A DNA stretch of 20,970 nt from positions 1-20,970 of IMG/VR virus record IMGVR_UViG_3300003886_000363, one strand, 5' to 3'. Every line of letters begins with the position of its first letter. Position 1 is the stretch's first letter. This DNA comes from a virus. Position numbers and translations under genes: made by a program. Under the pieces are notes generated by a model, which did not search any database, was not told the DNA's origin, and saw only the letters and a program-made list of their open reading frames with translations. Of the stretch, positions 13,754 to 20,970 are shown piece by piece.

Positions 13754-14979
13754 CTTCGATATCGACATTGCCGACAAGTGACTACCAGCACCTGCAAACG
13801 GTCGTTGGTTTGTCGCAGAATTCTCGAATAGACCGGGATCGCCACATTATATTTGGCGTTTCCATTTTGCAAAAAGGCGACCTCAATGACGACCGGCCTT
13901 GGATGATCGATAACGTGTCGATCAAACAAGTGGTTGATCTGGCAAAGTCTACCCCAAAAGGCCTGAAGTCTCGATTTACTCATCCCAACATGAGCAACGA
14001 CGGTCTTGGGAAGTTTATCGGAAGGCTTCGTAAACCTCGCGTGAGCCAAAGCGGCAACGATGCCTTGGCCGACTTGCACATGGCTCCGATCGCATTCAAG
14101 TCGTCAATCGAAGGAATGCAGCAGTCGATTGGTGATTACGTGCTGGACCTGGCCGAAAACGAACCTGATGTCTTTGGGATTTCCCTTGCGCCGAAGCTCG
14201 ACGAAGCAGCCATGGGGAAGCTTGAGAAATCCGGAAGTCGAACGCCGATGCGATTCCTGAAGCATCACGCAGGCGACGTGGTTGACCAACGAGCAGCGAC
14301 ACGCGGCGGTCTTTTCGGGGGCGTTGATTTGTCCATCGGGACGGCACCGCGGCTCGCGTCCGAATCACTTGACAAGCTATTTGCCGACGCTGACGAAATA
14401 GTTATCCGCCAACGAGTCGGTTCGTTTCTGAACACCTATTTGGAAAATCGTTTCCAACAAACTCCTGAAAAAACAAAGGAGGCTGAAATGCCCGAGTTGA
14501 CCATGAAGGACGTAACGGACGCGATTGACACCAGCAACAAATCCTTGCTGAGTGGCATCGACGACACAATCGCGAAGGCTATCCAAGGTGCTCTGACGGA
14601 CCCTGAGTCGGGTAAAAAGGAGGTCCCCAGTGATCTTTCCGATCAATTGCTGTCGCAGCAGAAAGAGGCGCAGGGCCTGACGGCACTCGCACAGTTGTGC
14701 GGACTGTCGAACAGCGATGAGCTTTTGACAGACTGGCTCGGCAAGCTAAGCGCTGGGTTCACGGTCGTCGACGCTAAGGCGCAACTTGGCGAGCTTGCCA
14801 TTAAGCATAACACGCTAACCGACGGCGATCCTACGCCGGACGACGGAGGTCTCGATCGAAAGCTGAGCGCTGCGTACGACGAACACACGAATCTCCACAA
14901 GGGCCTGGGCTTTACCAAGAAGGAATGGATCGCGTCCGCGAAGAAAGAGCTTTTGCGTCAAGCCGAGGACGCCGCGTAG
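13750..14979 (+). CDS. Capsid maturation protease fused to scaffold
   Basis: This is a 409-residue protein. The first about 240 residues look like a prohead serine protease: a beta-rich start (RDRHIIFGVSIL), KSRFTHPNMS with His78 as candidate catalytic His, ALADLHM (His110), and DVFGISLAP with Ser145 as candidate nucleophile. Residues 247-409 are polar, helical and Lys/Glu-rich, as scaffolds are. The arrangement is that of lambda gpC with nested Nu3: the full-length protein supplies the protease, and an internal start (14488) makes free scaffold. The four-base overlap with the portal gene suggests coupled translation. Confidence 0.82.
   Translation: MTSISTLPTSDYQHLQTVVGLSQNSRIDRDRHIIFGVSILQKGDLNDDRPWMIDNVSIKQVVDLAKSTPKGLKSRFTHPNMSNDGLGKFIGRLRKPRVSQSGNDALADLHMAPIAFKSSIEGMQQSIGDYVLDLAENEPDVFGISLAPKLDEAAMGKLEKSGSRTPMRFLKHHAGDVVDQRAATRGGLFGGVDLSIGTAPRLASESLDKLFADADEIVIRQRVGSFLNTYLENRFQQTPEKTKEAEMPELTMKDVTDAIDTSNKSLLSGIDDTIAKAIQGALTDPESGKKEVPSDLSDQLLSQQKEAQGLTALAQLCGLSNSDELLTDWLGKLSAGFTVVDAKAQLGELAIKHNTLTDGDPTPDDGGLDRKLSAAYDEHTNLHKGLGFTKKEWIASAKKELLRQAEDAA
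14475..14490 (+). promoter_or_regulatory. Internal Shine-Dalgarno and start codon for the nested scaffold
   Basis: AAAGGAGG (14475-14482) lies 5 nt before ATG 14488-14490, in the same frame as the protease. It is among the strongest ribosome sites in the window although it lies inside a coding region, which argues for a deliberate internal start. Confidence 0.75.
14488..14979 (+). CDS. Nested scaffold protein (in-frame internal start)
   Basis: Starting at Met247 of the protease-scaffold gene, this product would have 163 residues (beginning MPELTMKDVTDAIDTSNKS). It is helical and rich in charged residues, ending KKEWIASAKKELLRQAEDAA, where a basic helical end would bind the capsid protein. 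Lambda Nu3 is made the same way from within gene C. A separate start allows many scaffold copies per protease copy. Confidence 0.7.
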   Translation: MPELTMKDVTDAIDTSNKSLLSGIDDTIAKAIQGALTDPESGKKEVPSDLSDQLLSQQKEAQGLTALAQLCGLSNSDELLTDWLGKLSAGFTVVDAKAQLGELAIKHNTLTDGDPTPDDGGLDRKLSAAYDEHTNLHKGLGFTKKEWIASAKKELLRQAEDAA

Positions 14980-15002
14980 TCCTTGCTGGAGAAAAGTAAA
15001 AC

Positions 15003-15023
15003 CTAGATCGCAACTGCATCTAG
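15003..15023 (+). other. Small hairpin between scaffold and decoration genes
   Basis: CTAGAT (15003-15008) pairs with ATCTAG (15018-15023) around a 9-nt loop, in the 80-nt gap before the decoration gene. There is no T-run, so it is not an intrinsic terminator. It may be an RNA processing or stability element that sets the level of the abundant downstream capsid mRNAs. Confidence 0.3.
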
Positions 15024-15059
15024 CACGTTCATAAAACTCAAAACCGAGAGGTACTAAAA

Positions 15060-15464
15060 GTGGCTACTACTCAAAACCAATTGATCAATCGTGGCGATCG
15101 AGACCGGGCGGCCGTTCCCGTTCTCGCTGGTGCCGTAATCCCAACGGGCACGCTGTTTTTTGTCACAGCAGCCGGCTTTGCAACGAACGCGGCCACTGGC
15201 AATGTGCTAGGCGGCCTGGCTGTCCGAGGCGGGGACAACGCCTCCGGAGCCAGCGGAGACGTAACCGTCGAAGGCTGGCGAGCGGGGCAGTTTGTTCTGC
15301 CAGGCACAGGGTTCTCTCAAGCATCGGTTGGTGACAAAGTTTTCGCTGTCGACAATTACGCACTGACAACCACCGCCGGCTCGAACATCTACGCCGGAAA
15401 AGTAACCGAATTCGTTTCGGCCACCGAGGTCAAGTTCGATCTGGACGCACTGGCAGATGCCTAA
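15060..15464 (+). CDS. Head decoration / capsid cement protein
   Basis: This 134-residue protein starts at GTG 15060 (GAGAGGTAC upstream). It is rich in Ala, Gly, Thr and Val with a repeating beta-strand pattern (AVIPTGTLFFVTAAGF, GNVLGGLAVRGGDNASG, DVTVEGWRAGQFVLPG, VGDKVFAVDNYAL). This is like capsid cement proteins (DUF2190 type). It sits between scaffold and major capsid genes, where lambda has gpD. Such proteins bind the expanded capsid and stabilise it against DNA pressure. Confidence 0.7.
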   Translation: MATTQNQLINRGDRDRAAVPVLAGAVIPTGTLFFVTAAGFATNAATGNVLGGLAVRGGDNASGASGDVTVEGWRAGQFVLPGTGFSQASVGDKVFAVDNYALTTTAGSNIYAGKVTEFVSATEVKFDLDALADA

Positions 15465-15547
15465 GTTCGTCCGGGAGTTGTCGCACTAACACGTTGCGTT
15501 GAATCGCACTGCATTCCAAATCCACAAAGAACAAAGAGGTAACTACA

Positions 15548-16483
15548 ATGAGTCTCCAAACTGCTGCCTACCAAGCCGTGCAGCGCGATTTGACGTACAT
15601 GTTCGAGGACGCTGCCGAAGCGGCCACGCCCTATCACCCAGAACTGGCGATGATGATCCCAAGCACTTCGGCCGACGAGAAGTACGGCTGGCTTGGTGCA
15701 TCGCCTGGGATGCGAGAGTGGCTCGGGGCGCGCGAATTCAAGCAATTGCGAGCCGCAGACTACACGCTCAAAAACAAGCACTGGGAATCGTCCGAAGAGT
15801 TCGAGAAGAACGACGTTGATGATGACCGAGTCGGCGGATTCAAAACGCGAATTGGCAATCTTGCCGATGAGGCGGCCTATCATCCAGACGAATTGCTGTT
15901 TGACATCGCAAACGCTGGCAACACATTGCCTTGTTTTGACGGTCAATTCTTTTTCGACACGGATCACTTATGGGGTGATTCCGGCGTGCAGTCGAACGAC
16001 CTGTCGTTTGCCTCCGGTTCGCCCACATCCCCCACCCCAGCGGAATTCAAGGATTCGTTTCACGCTGCCTTGATCAATATGCTTGGCCTTAAAAACGACC
16101 AAGGCAAGTATTACATCCGACCTCGCGTCGGAAAGCTCGGCAGTCTGGTTTGTACTGTGCCTTTGAATATGTACGAGGCAGCAGCCAAGGCGTTTGAGCA
16201 AGTCGTGGTGGTTGAGGGCGGTGCGGGTGTTAGTAACTTCAGTCTGGAGCGACCAAAAATTGTTCCGGTCCAGTACATGCCTCAAGGGGCAAGCTGGAAC
16301 CTGTACTACACCGGCGGCCGACTCAAGCCGTTTATCTTCCAGGCCAGACAGCCGTTGTCGTTTGCCATGAAGGGCGCTGACGACATTGAGTTCAAAACGC
16401 TCAAGGCGATGACCGAAGCCCGATACAACATCGGCTTTGGTGCTTGGTTTGCCGCGGCGCGGAGCACGTTCACCGCAGGATAA
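15548..16483 (+). CDS. Major capsid protein, Mu gpT family
   Basis: This 311-residue protein matches the Mu-like gpT major head subunit. The characteristic run is YGWLGASPGMREWLGAREF (46-64), YTLKNKHWE (72-80), the acidic NDVDDDRVGGF (88-98), HPDELLFDIANAG (112-124), and CFDGQFFFDTDH (129-140). These follow the family pattern that I recall closely. The ribosome site is AAAGAGGTAAC. The protein builds the icosahedral shell, probably with an HK97 fold. A strong terminator follows 15 nt after the stop. Confidence 0.92.
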   Translation: MSLQTAAYQAVQRDLTYMFEDAAEAATPYHPELAMMIPSTSADEKYGWLGASPGMREWLGAREFKQLRAADYTLKNKHWESSEEFEKNDVDDDRVGGFKTRIGNLADEAAYHPDELLFDIANAGNTLPCFDGQFFFDTDHLWGDSGVQSNDLSFASGSPTSPTPAEFKDSFHAALINMLGLKNDQGKYYIRPRVGKLGSLVCTVPLNMYEAAAKAFEQVVVVEGGAGVSNFSLERPKIVPVQYMPQGASWNLYYTGGRLKPFIFQARQPLSFAMKGADDIEFKTLKAMTEARYNIGFGAWFAAARSTFTAG

Positions 16484-16497
16484 AAATCATCGCAACG

Positions 16498-16532
16498 GCT
16501 ACCTCGCTCACTGCGAGCGAGGTAGCTTTTTT
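16498..16532 (+). terminator. Strong intrinsic terminator after the major capsid gene
   Basis: GCTACCTCGCTC (16498-16509) pairs perfectly with GAGCGAGGTAGC (16515-16526) over a 5-nt loop, followed by six Ts (16527-16532). The 12-bp stem is the clearest terminator in the window. With no obvious promoter before the next gene at 16579, partial read-through would give much more capsid than tail mRNA. Confidence 0.9.
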
Positions 16533-16578
16533 CTAATCGCCCAGGCGTACAACCAATCAACTTTAACGAGGTGTAAAA

Positions 16579-17025
16579 ATGGCCAAGCAAACAGTCATGC
16601 TGCGGAGGAATTGGCCCGGCACGTTCAACCGATCGATCCGGGATAAGAACGGGAAAATCAAGAAGACTATTTCGTTCGAGCCTGGGGTTCCTGTTGATTT
16701 GACCGAAGCGGAACTCAAGGCTGTCTCTGGCGATATTGGAAACAGCTTGCAGTTGGTTGAGATTGATAAGGCTGGTGGTGCCAGGGTCGTTGTGAGCGAC
16801 AAAGAGCGAGAAGAAGCTACGCGACTGGCGGCTGAAAAAGACAAGGCAATCGAGTCTTTTCAGCAGCAGATCGCCGGCTTAGAAAAAGACTTAGCCGTCG
16901 CCGCCGAACTCGCTTCCAAGCAGCAAGAAGAGATTGCGAGCCAACTGGAAGTGATTGCCGAGTGGGAAGCGTTGGCCGACGAAGAAGACGGAGACGACGA
17001 CCCCAAGAGTGACGCGGCCGACTAG
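16579..17025 (+). CDS. FI-position protein with coiled coil and acidic tail
   Basis: This 148-residue protein has GAGGTG about 7 nt before the ATG. Its N-terminal half is probably beta-rich and basic (VMLRRNWPGTFNRSIRDKNG). Residues about 75-130 form a strong coiled coil (SDKEREEATRLAAEKDKAIE and onwards), and the last residues are acidic (DEEDGDDDPKSDAAD). It occupies the place of lambda FI, a packaging-stimulating protein that also has a charged helical region, but no sequence homology is claimed. Confidence 0.6.
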   Translation: MAKQTVMLRRNWPGTFNRSIRDKNGKIKKTISFEPGVPVDLTEAELKAVSGDIGNSLQLVEIDKAGGARVVVSDKEREEATRLAAEKDKAIESFQQQIAGLEKDLAVAAELASKQQEEIASQLEVIAEWEALADEEDGDDDPKSDAAD

Positions 17026-17066
17026 CATCCTGCTGTAGTCGCCACTGCAAAATGTGAGATTGATTT

Positions 17067-17456
17067 ATGGGAAGCTTTGTCGACGAACTGCTGGGCGATG
17101 ACTTCGATTGTCGATTCGACGACTTCAAAGAAGAAGTGGTGCGCAGAAAGCATGGGAATCCCAGGTACACCGAAAGTCTCTCGGCAATTGTTTCCCGCGA
17201 TTCCAGGACAGCAGGTAGCGACACGACTCGGGGCGGACTTGAGCAGAGTAGGAAGCGAGTCCAGGTAGAACGGAAGTGGTTGATCGAAGTTGCTGCGAGT
17301 CAAGAAATCAACAGCGATGACACCTTTGTCATTGGTGATCGAGTCTGGAAAATCCTAGGCGATTCGATTGGCAGCGACGGCGGCTCCAAGACCTACGTCC
17401 TGGTCGCACGCAATAGAGGCGTTAGCCGGTTCCCGAGTTTGAATTCAGGAGATTGA
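17067..17456 (+). CDS. Putative head-tail adaptor/connector
   Basis: This 129-residue protein has an acidic N-terminal helix (FVDELLGDDFDCRFDDF), a basic middle (SRKRVQVERKWLIEVAA), then a beta-rich end (DDTFVIGDRVWKILGDSIGS, KTYVLVARN). A compact barrel of the form DTFxIGDRxWxI followed by a final strand is usual in FII-like/stopper proteins, and the position after the FI-like gene fits. The start has a weak ribosome site. The call rests on layout and secondary-structure impression. Confidence 0.5.
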   Translation: MGSFVDELLGDDFDCRFDDFKEEVVRRKHGNPRYTESLSAIVSRDSRTAGSDTTRGGLEQSRKRVQVERKWLIEVAASQEINSDDTFVIGDRVWKILGDSIGSDGGSKTYVLVARNRGVSRFPSLNSGD

Positions 17457-17462
17457 CGCAGG

Positions 17463-18044
17463 ATGGCATTGGTTGTTTCCAACCTGAAATACTCGACGTT
17501 TGAGTATGCTCGCAATTTGCTTGCATCAGTGCCGACTCTCCTGGACGAAGTGTTTGGGGGCGTGAGTCCTTCGCAAGCTAAGGAGAAAATCTACTGGCTG
17601 GAGGCACTGGACTCAGGTGACGCAGAGGAACACGACATATACCCAGGCGACTCGGCGGACGAAAAGCCGGCGATAGAGCCAAGGCCGCGCGTGATCGTGG
17701 TAAGCAACGGGAGAAGCAGCCAGAGGATTGGCACTGGTGAGTGGAGTGGCACTGGTTCTCTTTGGTTTGTTTTTGAAATCCCTTCGCCCGCCGAGCACCT
17801 TGTCGATCCGGAAGTTGACGATTCAGAAACCCAACGGATTAAGGCGAGAAATCGAAAGGAATGGGGATCGGCGATTGCGTCTCGAATCGAGTCGGAATTG
17901 CAGGTGAATTCGGGGCGCAGCGATGGTGCATTGAATCCGTTCTTGAACATCAAGACCATTGAGCTTGCAGTTGAACCGGGAGATTCAGAAGAGGAGGAAA
18001 TAGAACAGTTCATTGCTTTTGCGCTTATTGTTGGATGGGAATAA
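17463..18044 (+). CDS. Putative tail terminator/completion protein
   Basis: This 193-residue protein has CAGGAG about 10 nt before ATG 17463. Alternating strands (RPRVIVVSNG, GSLWFVFEIP, IEQFIAFALIVGWE) and helices (RNRKEWGSAIASRIESEL) match the alpha/beta pattern of gpU-like tail terminators. There is an acidic stretch before the last strand (EEEEIEQ). It lies between the adaptor and the other tail gene, where lambda has Z and U. No motif proves the assignment. Confidence 0.45.
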   Translation: MALVVSNLKYSTFEYARNLLASVPTLLDEVFGGVSPSQAKEKIYWLEALDSGDAEEHDIYPGDSADEKPAIEPRPRVIVVSNGRSSQRIGTGEWSGTGSLWFVFEIPSPAEHLVDPEVDDSETQRIKARNRKEWGSAIASRIESELQVNSGRSDGALNPFLNIKTIELAVEPGDSEEEEIEQFIAFALIVGWE

Positions 18045-18056
18045 GGACACCGAAGC

Positions 18057-18614
18057 ATGACGCGAGTAGGCCCAATCGGCCCGTTGATTCCTCCGATGAT
18101 TTGGATCGTCGATGTTCCAACTCGCGCAGAAGATATTTCCAAGCGGCATCACAATCGAATCGTAAAAGAGGCACTCCGAAACACAATGGCGCGGTTTCAC
18201 GCCGAAAAGATTCCAGATCGATTTAAGCAAAGCGCGAGGCAGCGACTTGACCATGCACCTAGAAGCGAGCGGTACAAGCGATACAAGCGAAGGAAGTTTC
18301 GATCGACAATCGATCTGGTCAAAACAGGACGTACCCAGCGATGGATGACTAGGGCGTTTAAGTTGCGAGTCGGAGGCACGGCATCCGGCAACAACCTAAA
18401 GGCCAACTTGATTCTGACGTTTCCGTTCAAGGGCGGAAGTGGCCGTTTCAAAAAACGAACACACCAGGCGGTCAACATCGCCAACATGATTTTGGAAATT
18501 CAGCGTTTTGCAAATGAAGAACCAGCTATTTTGGCTGCATGGTTCAAAGAAGAATACATGAAGCTAGCCGATGAGTTTCGTTCAACTCGCAAGAGAATCA
18601 GAATACAAGGATAG
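18057..18614 (+). CDS. Putative tail completion / neck protein (gpZ- or gp10-like)
   Basis: This is a 185-residue, strongly basic protein with AAGGAC before the ATG. The sequence shows a helical RNTMARFHAEKIPDRFKQSA, a Lys/Arg-rich segment (RSERYKRYKRRKF), a central beta part (ANLILTFPF), and a final helical region. The 'HAEKIPDRFK...R.....YKRRK' style is common in minor tail/neck proteins of the gpZ and HK97 gp10 type. Such proteins join the tail tip or tube end to the head. Family identity is not certain. Confidence 0.5.
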   Translation: MTRVGPIGPLIPPMIWIVDVPTRAEDISKRHHNRIVKEALRNTMARFHAEKIPDRFKQSARQRLDHAPRSERYKRYKRRKFRSTIDLVKTGRTQRWMTRAFKLRVGGTASGNNLKANLILTFPFKGGSGRFKKRTHQAVNIANMILEIQRFANEEPAILAAWFKEEYMKLADEFRSTRKRIRIQG

Positions 18615-18626
18615 GCAAGGTCAATC

Positions 18627-19550
18627 ATGGGCAATCGATTCAGCATATATCCGGCCAGCTTTATTCACGCTGGCGGAACGCTTAACCTACCGCAGATGCG
18701 AAGCCAGAGCCTCAGGCGAAACGGCTCTTTCAATGCGATTCGCCCGGGCGGCTCGCTCGACAACAGCGCCTACATTCTGTCGACGGCGAACCCAACTTGC
18801 GGCATGTCAACAAGGGACTTGGCAACGGTCTTGTCGAGCGTGTCGATCACCAACGGGCTGTATTGCAACGGCGGACACGTGATGCGGTGGCAGAGGCGGT
18901 TGTCTGGCGGTGCATTCGACCCAACTCTGTCGCATACGACACAAACAACCCCACGCGGTTTCTTGAACATCGCGCAACTTGAAGTGGACATCGACAGCAC
19001 TACCGGTGCTGAGTGTGCGCTGGAGTACACTCCACTTTCTTTGGCGGGAGAAAATCCAGTCTCCACGGCTTCCGGTGTCGCGTTGGGTGGCGTTGCTCCG
19101 GCCTTCAACTCCGCTTACTACATGGGCGGTGCCTGGCTTGGTGCAGCGCAACTGACTGGCCTGATCCGGGCAAGGGTCGTGCCCGGCATCACGTACAGCG
19201 CTCGCCGTTCTGACGGAGGCGTGTTTCCGCGAGCAGACTGTTCGTCGATCGTGGCCCGAGATCCATCCATTCAGCTCGACTTCCTTAACGTCGCTATGAT
19301 TAGCACGACGCTCGGAAACTTTTTTGCTTCGGCCATGCCGGATAGCTTGAGCGTTTACTTTCGGGCTGGTGCCATTAGCAACGATGGCCGCGTCCCGACG
19401 TCTGTGGCGTCCCATACCAGAATCACCGCCTCGGCGGGAACCTGGGGGCCGGATGATGTTTCTGTGAGCGACGAAAGCGATGGTGTCGTGACGGTGTCGA
19501 TCATGCCTTCCCAGCCCCTGGCGATCAACTTGACCAGCTTGATTCCGTAG
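18627..19550 (+). CDS. Probable major tail tube protein
   Basis: This 307-residue protein has AAGG before its ATG. It is rich in Gly, Ser, Ala and Thr, with many short beta strands (AQLEVDIDSTTG, LIRARVVPGITYSA, SLSVYFRAGAISN) and an Ig-like end (DDVSVSDESDGVVTVSIMP). It stands immediately before the chaperone and tape measure genes, where the tail tube gene lies in siphophages. The C-terminal Ig-like segment recalls that of lambda gpV. Identification is by composition and context; no family motif was recognised. Confidence 0.55.
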   Translation: MGNRFSIYPASFIHAGGTLNLPQMRSQSLRRNGSFNAIRPGGSLDNSAYILSTANPTCGMSTRDLATVLSSVSITNGLYCNGGHVMRWQRRLSGGAFDPTLSHTTQTTPRGFLNIAQLEVDIDSTTGAECALEYTPLSLAGENPVSTASGVALGGVAPAFNSAYYMGGAWLGAAQLTGLIRARVVPGITYSARRSDGGVFPRADCSSIVARDPSIQLDFLNVAMISTTLGNFFASAMPDSLSVYFRAGAISNDGRVPTSVASHTRITASAGTWGPDDVSVSDESDGVVTVSIMPSQPLAINLTSLIP

Positions 19551-19565
19551 CGGAAAGATTGTTTG

Positions 19566-20294
19566 ATGATTGGTATTTACGTTCCAGGATCGCAAGCCTG
19601 CGACCAAGACGCCCTTCGTGCGATAGGTTGCAGCTCCCTGTTCGATGCCTTGGCCGCCCCAATGTTTGTCGATGCGGCGATCGAGGGTCCAGACGGCGGG
19701 ACCGGACGATTGGCTTACATCGACAGCCATGCGACTGGCAGTCGCCCCATCGTGACGGTGGACATGCAGACTCAGCAATGGAGCGAAGCTGCACGGTGCG
19801 GAGAATTGAAACGCGGTCGATACTGGCTTGGCGTTTGGTCGGATGCAAAACCTACGCCAATTGATTTGTGCCGTCCGACCACGTGCGATGGAACGCCCAT
19901 GGAGCTAGGCGACGGCAATGAGTGGGTCATCCCCATTGCGGATTTCCTGCCGAAGCGGCTCACGGTCGACAAAGACACAGGCAGCCAATGCGAAGTTGTG
20001 AAAGACGAATATCTCAAATTCACAAAGAGAGCGAACAGCCTGTTCGAGCACTTCTTGAGCGAAGGTTTTTTGAAGGCCGTGGATGAAGGGTTGGTTGCTC
20101 ATGTGCCCGAAGGACTTTCGTTTGCAAGCGACGCATTGGAGATCAACTACCGGGTCAATTGCGACCTGGTCGACCTGCTTGGTCTGGTAGGCCAGTACGA
20201 TGCGTTCGCCATCGCCGAGGCATCGACAGGCATCCAGATGATTCGTGCTGCGGCTCAAAAAAAAACGCTGCTATCGGAGATTTGCGCAGCCTAA
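19566..20294 (+). CDS. Tail assembly chaperone (gpG-like), frame-0 product
   Basis: The ATG at 19566 (GGAAAG 8 nt upstream) is preferred to the TTG one codon earlier. The 242-residue product is of mixed helix/strand type (EWVIPIADFLPKR, EYLKFTKRANSLFEHFLSEG). No strong family motif was recognised. It lies between the tail tube and tape measure genes and ends just after a nine-A run that allows a -1 shift, which is the defining arrangement of lambda G/GT-type chaperones. These keep the tape measure protein soluble and recruit tail tube subunits. Confidence 0.65.
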   Translation: MIGIYVPGSQACDQDALRAIGCSSLFDALAAPMFVDAAIEGPDGGTGRLAYIDSHATGSRPIVTVDMQTQQWSEAARCGELKRGRYWLGVWSDAKPTPIDLCRPTTCDGTPMELGDGNEWVIPIADFLPKRLTVDKDTGSQCEVVKDEYLKFTKRANSLFEHFLSEGFLKAVDEGLVAHVPEGLSFASDALEINYRVNCDLVDLLGLVGQYDAFAIAEASTGIQMIRAAAQKKTLLSEICAA

Positions 20295-20395
20295 ACGCGG
20301 AGCTTTATCGGCGAGGAATGCAAGGGTCAGGTTACTGTCCTACGCTGTTTGATATCGGCCACTTCGTTTACAGAGAGGAAAAGCGGAATGGCTAA
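19566..20395 (+). CDS. Tail assembly chaperone frameshift fusion (gpGT-like)
   Basis: If the ribosome slips back one base at 20258-20264, 233 residues of the frame-0 protein are joined to 43 residues of the -1 frame (starting NAAIGDLRSLNAELYRRG), giving about 276 residues. The extension is shorter than lambda T (about 144 residues) and contains CPTLFDIGHFVYREEK. It overlaps the tape measure start by 8 nt. A plain reading of this stretch would leave the -1 frame unexplained. Confidence 0.6.
20258..20264 (+). other. -1 ribosomal frameshift slippery site (A_AAA_AAA)
   Basis: Nine As run from 20257 to 20265, and in frame 0 the heptamer reads A_AAA_AAA, a canonical X_XXY_YYZ site. GCTGC (20267-20271) could pair with GCAGC (20286-20290) just downstream, but this stem is short and close. 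The -1 frame is open through the site to a TAA at 20393-20395. Confidence 0.7.
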
Positions 20396-20970
20396 AGAAG
20401 ATGTCAACATCAAGGTCAGTGCCAACGTCGCCGAAGCGATTCGCATGTGGCAGGCGATGGAGGAAGGCCCCAAGGGCATGGCCGACGAGCTGGATAAGCT
20501 TGGGCGCAAGGGCAAGAAATCCGCAAGCGGAATGTCTGGAGAGTTCAGCAAGCTTGTCGGCCAATGGGCATCGGTGGCCGCCGGCATCGTCGCCGCCAAA
20601 AAAGTCCTCACCCTTTACATCGAAGCCCAGGCCGAATCTCTTCGCATGACTCGCGATGCAACCGTCCCTGTGGATGAGTTGTCTCGGCGTTTGCAAGTGC
20701 AGTCGGCTACGAGCAACACGCAAGCAGAGGCCGCCAGGAAGGCGGTACTGGATACTGCTGTAAGGCGAGGCGTGAATCCTGGAGAAGCCTTCGGCCCCGC
20801 CACGCAGCTTGTGTCGTCGGGATTTGATGCTAACGAAGTCACGGAAGGTGGTGCGCTCGATGAATTCTTGAAGCTGCTGAGCGCCACGAACGCCACAGGC
20901 GAGAACGTCGATTCGTCCGAGCTTGCGAAAGCGTTAGTGCAGTTCCTCAAGGCCACCCAGCAGGAGTTTA
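20388..20970 (+). CDS. Tape measure protein, N-terminal part (cut by window edge)
   Basis: The ATG at 20388 has GAGAGG about 10 nt upstream. The 194 visible residues are open to the right edge. It starts AKEDVNIKVSANVAEAIRMW, is helical and rich in Ala, Lys and Glu, and has a hydrophobic segment (VGQWASVAAGIVAAKKVL). This is typical of tape measure N-termini. The protein sets tail length and is ejected with the DNA. Size and any later domains are unknown. Confidence 0.75.
   Translation, partial: MAKEDVNIKVSANVAEAIRMWQAMEEGPKGMADELDKLGRKGKKSASGMSGEFSKLVGQWASVAAGIVAAKKVLTLYIEAQAESLRMTRDATVPVDELSRRLQVQSATSNTQAEAARKAVLDTAVRRGVNPGEAFGPATQLVSSGFDANEVTEGGALDEFLKLLSATNATGENVDSSELAKALVQFLKATQQEF

Noticed and set aside
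14614-14632. AAAAAGGAGG followed by GTG at 14630, a second possible internal start in the scaffold
   Set aside because: The GTG is out of frame with the scaffold and the alternative frame stops soon. The Shine-Dalgarno match comes from Lys-Lys-Glu codons.
18807-19778. 323-codon open frame on the minus strand
   Set aside because: It lies antisense to the tail tube and chaperone genes, is Arg/His-rich in a way typical of antisense frames, and has no recognisable domain or ribosome site.
1-20970. CRISPR arrays, tRNA genes, insertion sequences
   Set aside because: No regularly spaced repeats, no cloverleaf-like tRNA, and no transposase or terminal inverted repeats were seen by eye.

Overview
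The window reads as the late (lysis plus morphogenesis) half of a tailed phage or prophage with lambda-type gene order, apparently of a planctomycete host. Every credible gene is on the + strand. Genes are tightly packed, often with ATGA, TAATG or TAGTG overlaps. No integrase, repressor, tRNA, rRNA, CRISPR array or insertion sequence is visible, so prophage versus free phage cannot be decided. The host guess is inference. It rests on a small secreted protein rich in His-Gly-Ser-Gln repeats, of a style I associate with Pirellulaceae, and on the general base composition. No database search was possible.

Region 1 (1-1083) holds the end of an unidentified protein running in from the left edge, an AT-rich gap with a purine tract and a large inverted repeat, and a Cys-rich orphan gene (541-912). 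Next comes a likely promoter (921-950), followed about 50 nt later by a leader hairpin ending in seven Ts (1001-1062). This layout resembles the lambda late promoter pR' with terminator tR' ahead of the lysis genes.

Region 2 (1084-5611) is an unusual envelope/lysis/accessory module. It encodes a Cys-tailed small protein, a small membrane protein, a CarF/TMEM189-type lipid (plasmalogen) desaturase, a membrane-anchored helical protein, a papain-like cysteine peptidase, a lipoprotein with DnaJ-type CxxCGG motifs and a thioredoxin CxxC, and an Arg-rich secreted protein. After a terminator-like hairpin come a holin-like protein and an overlapping membrane-anchored PAS sensor protein. I suggest this module remodels, senses and finally opens the host envelope.

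Region 3 (5613-8294) is one 893-aa protein: a LamG-like domain, a PhoD-like metallophosphoesterase with all its signature motifs, a repeat region and a C-terminal Ig-like phage-fibre domain. It is probably an enzymatic spike or fibre.

Region 4 (8295-20970) follows the lambda order: possible cos region, small terminase, orphan, GpA-type large terminase, zinc-ribbon protein, gpW-like joining protein, lambda-type portal, protease with a nested scaffold start, decoration protein, and major capsid protein. The capsid protein is of the Mu gpT family rather than lambda gpE. After a strong terminator come an FI-position protein, a probable head-tail adaptor, two tail-completion candidates, a probable tail tube protein, a tail-assembly chaperone with an A_AAA_AAA slippery site for a -1 frameshift product, and the start of the tape measure protein, which runs off the right edge.
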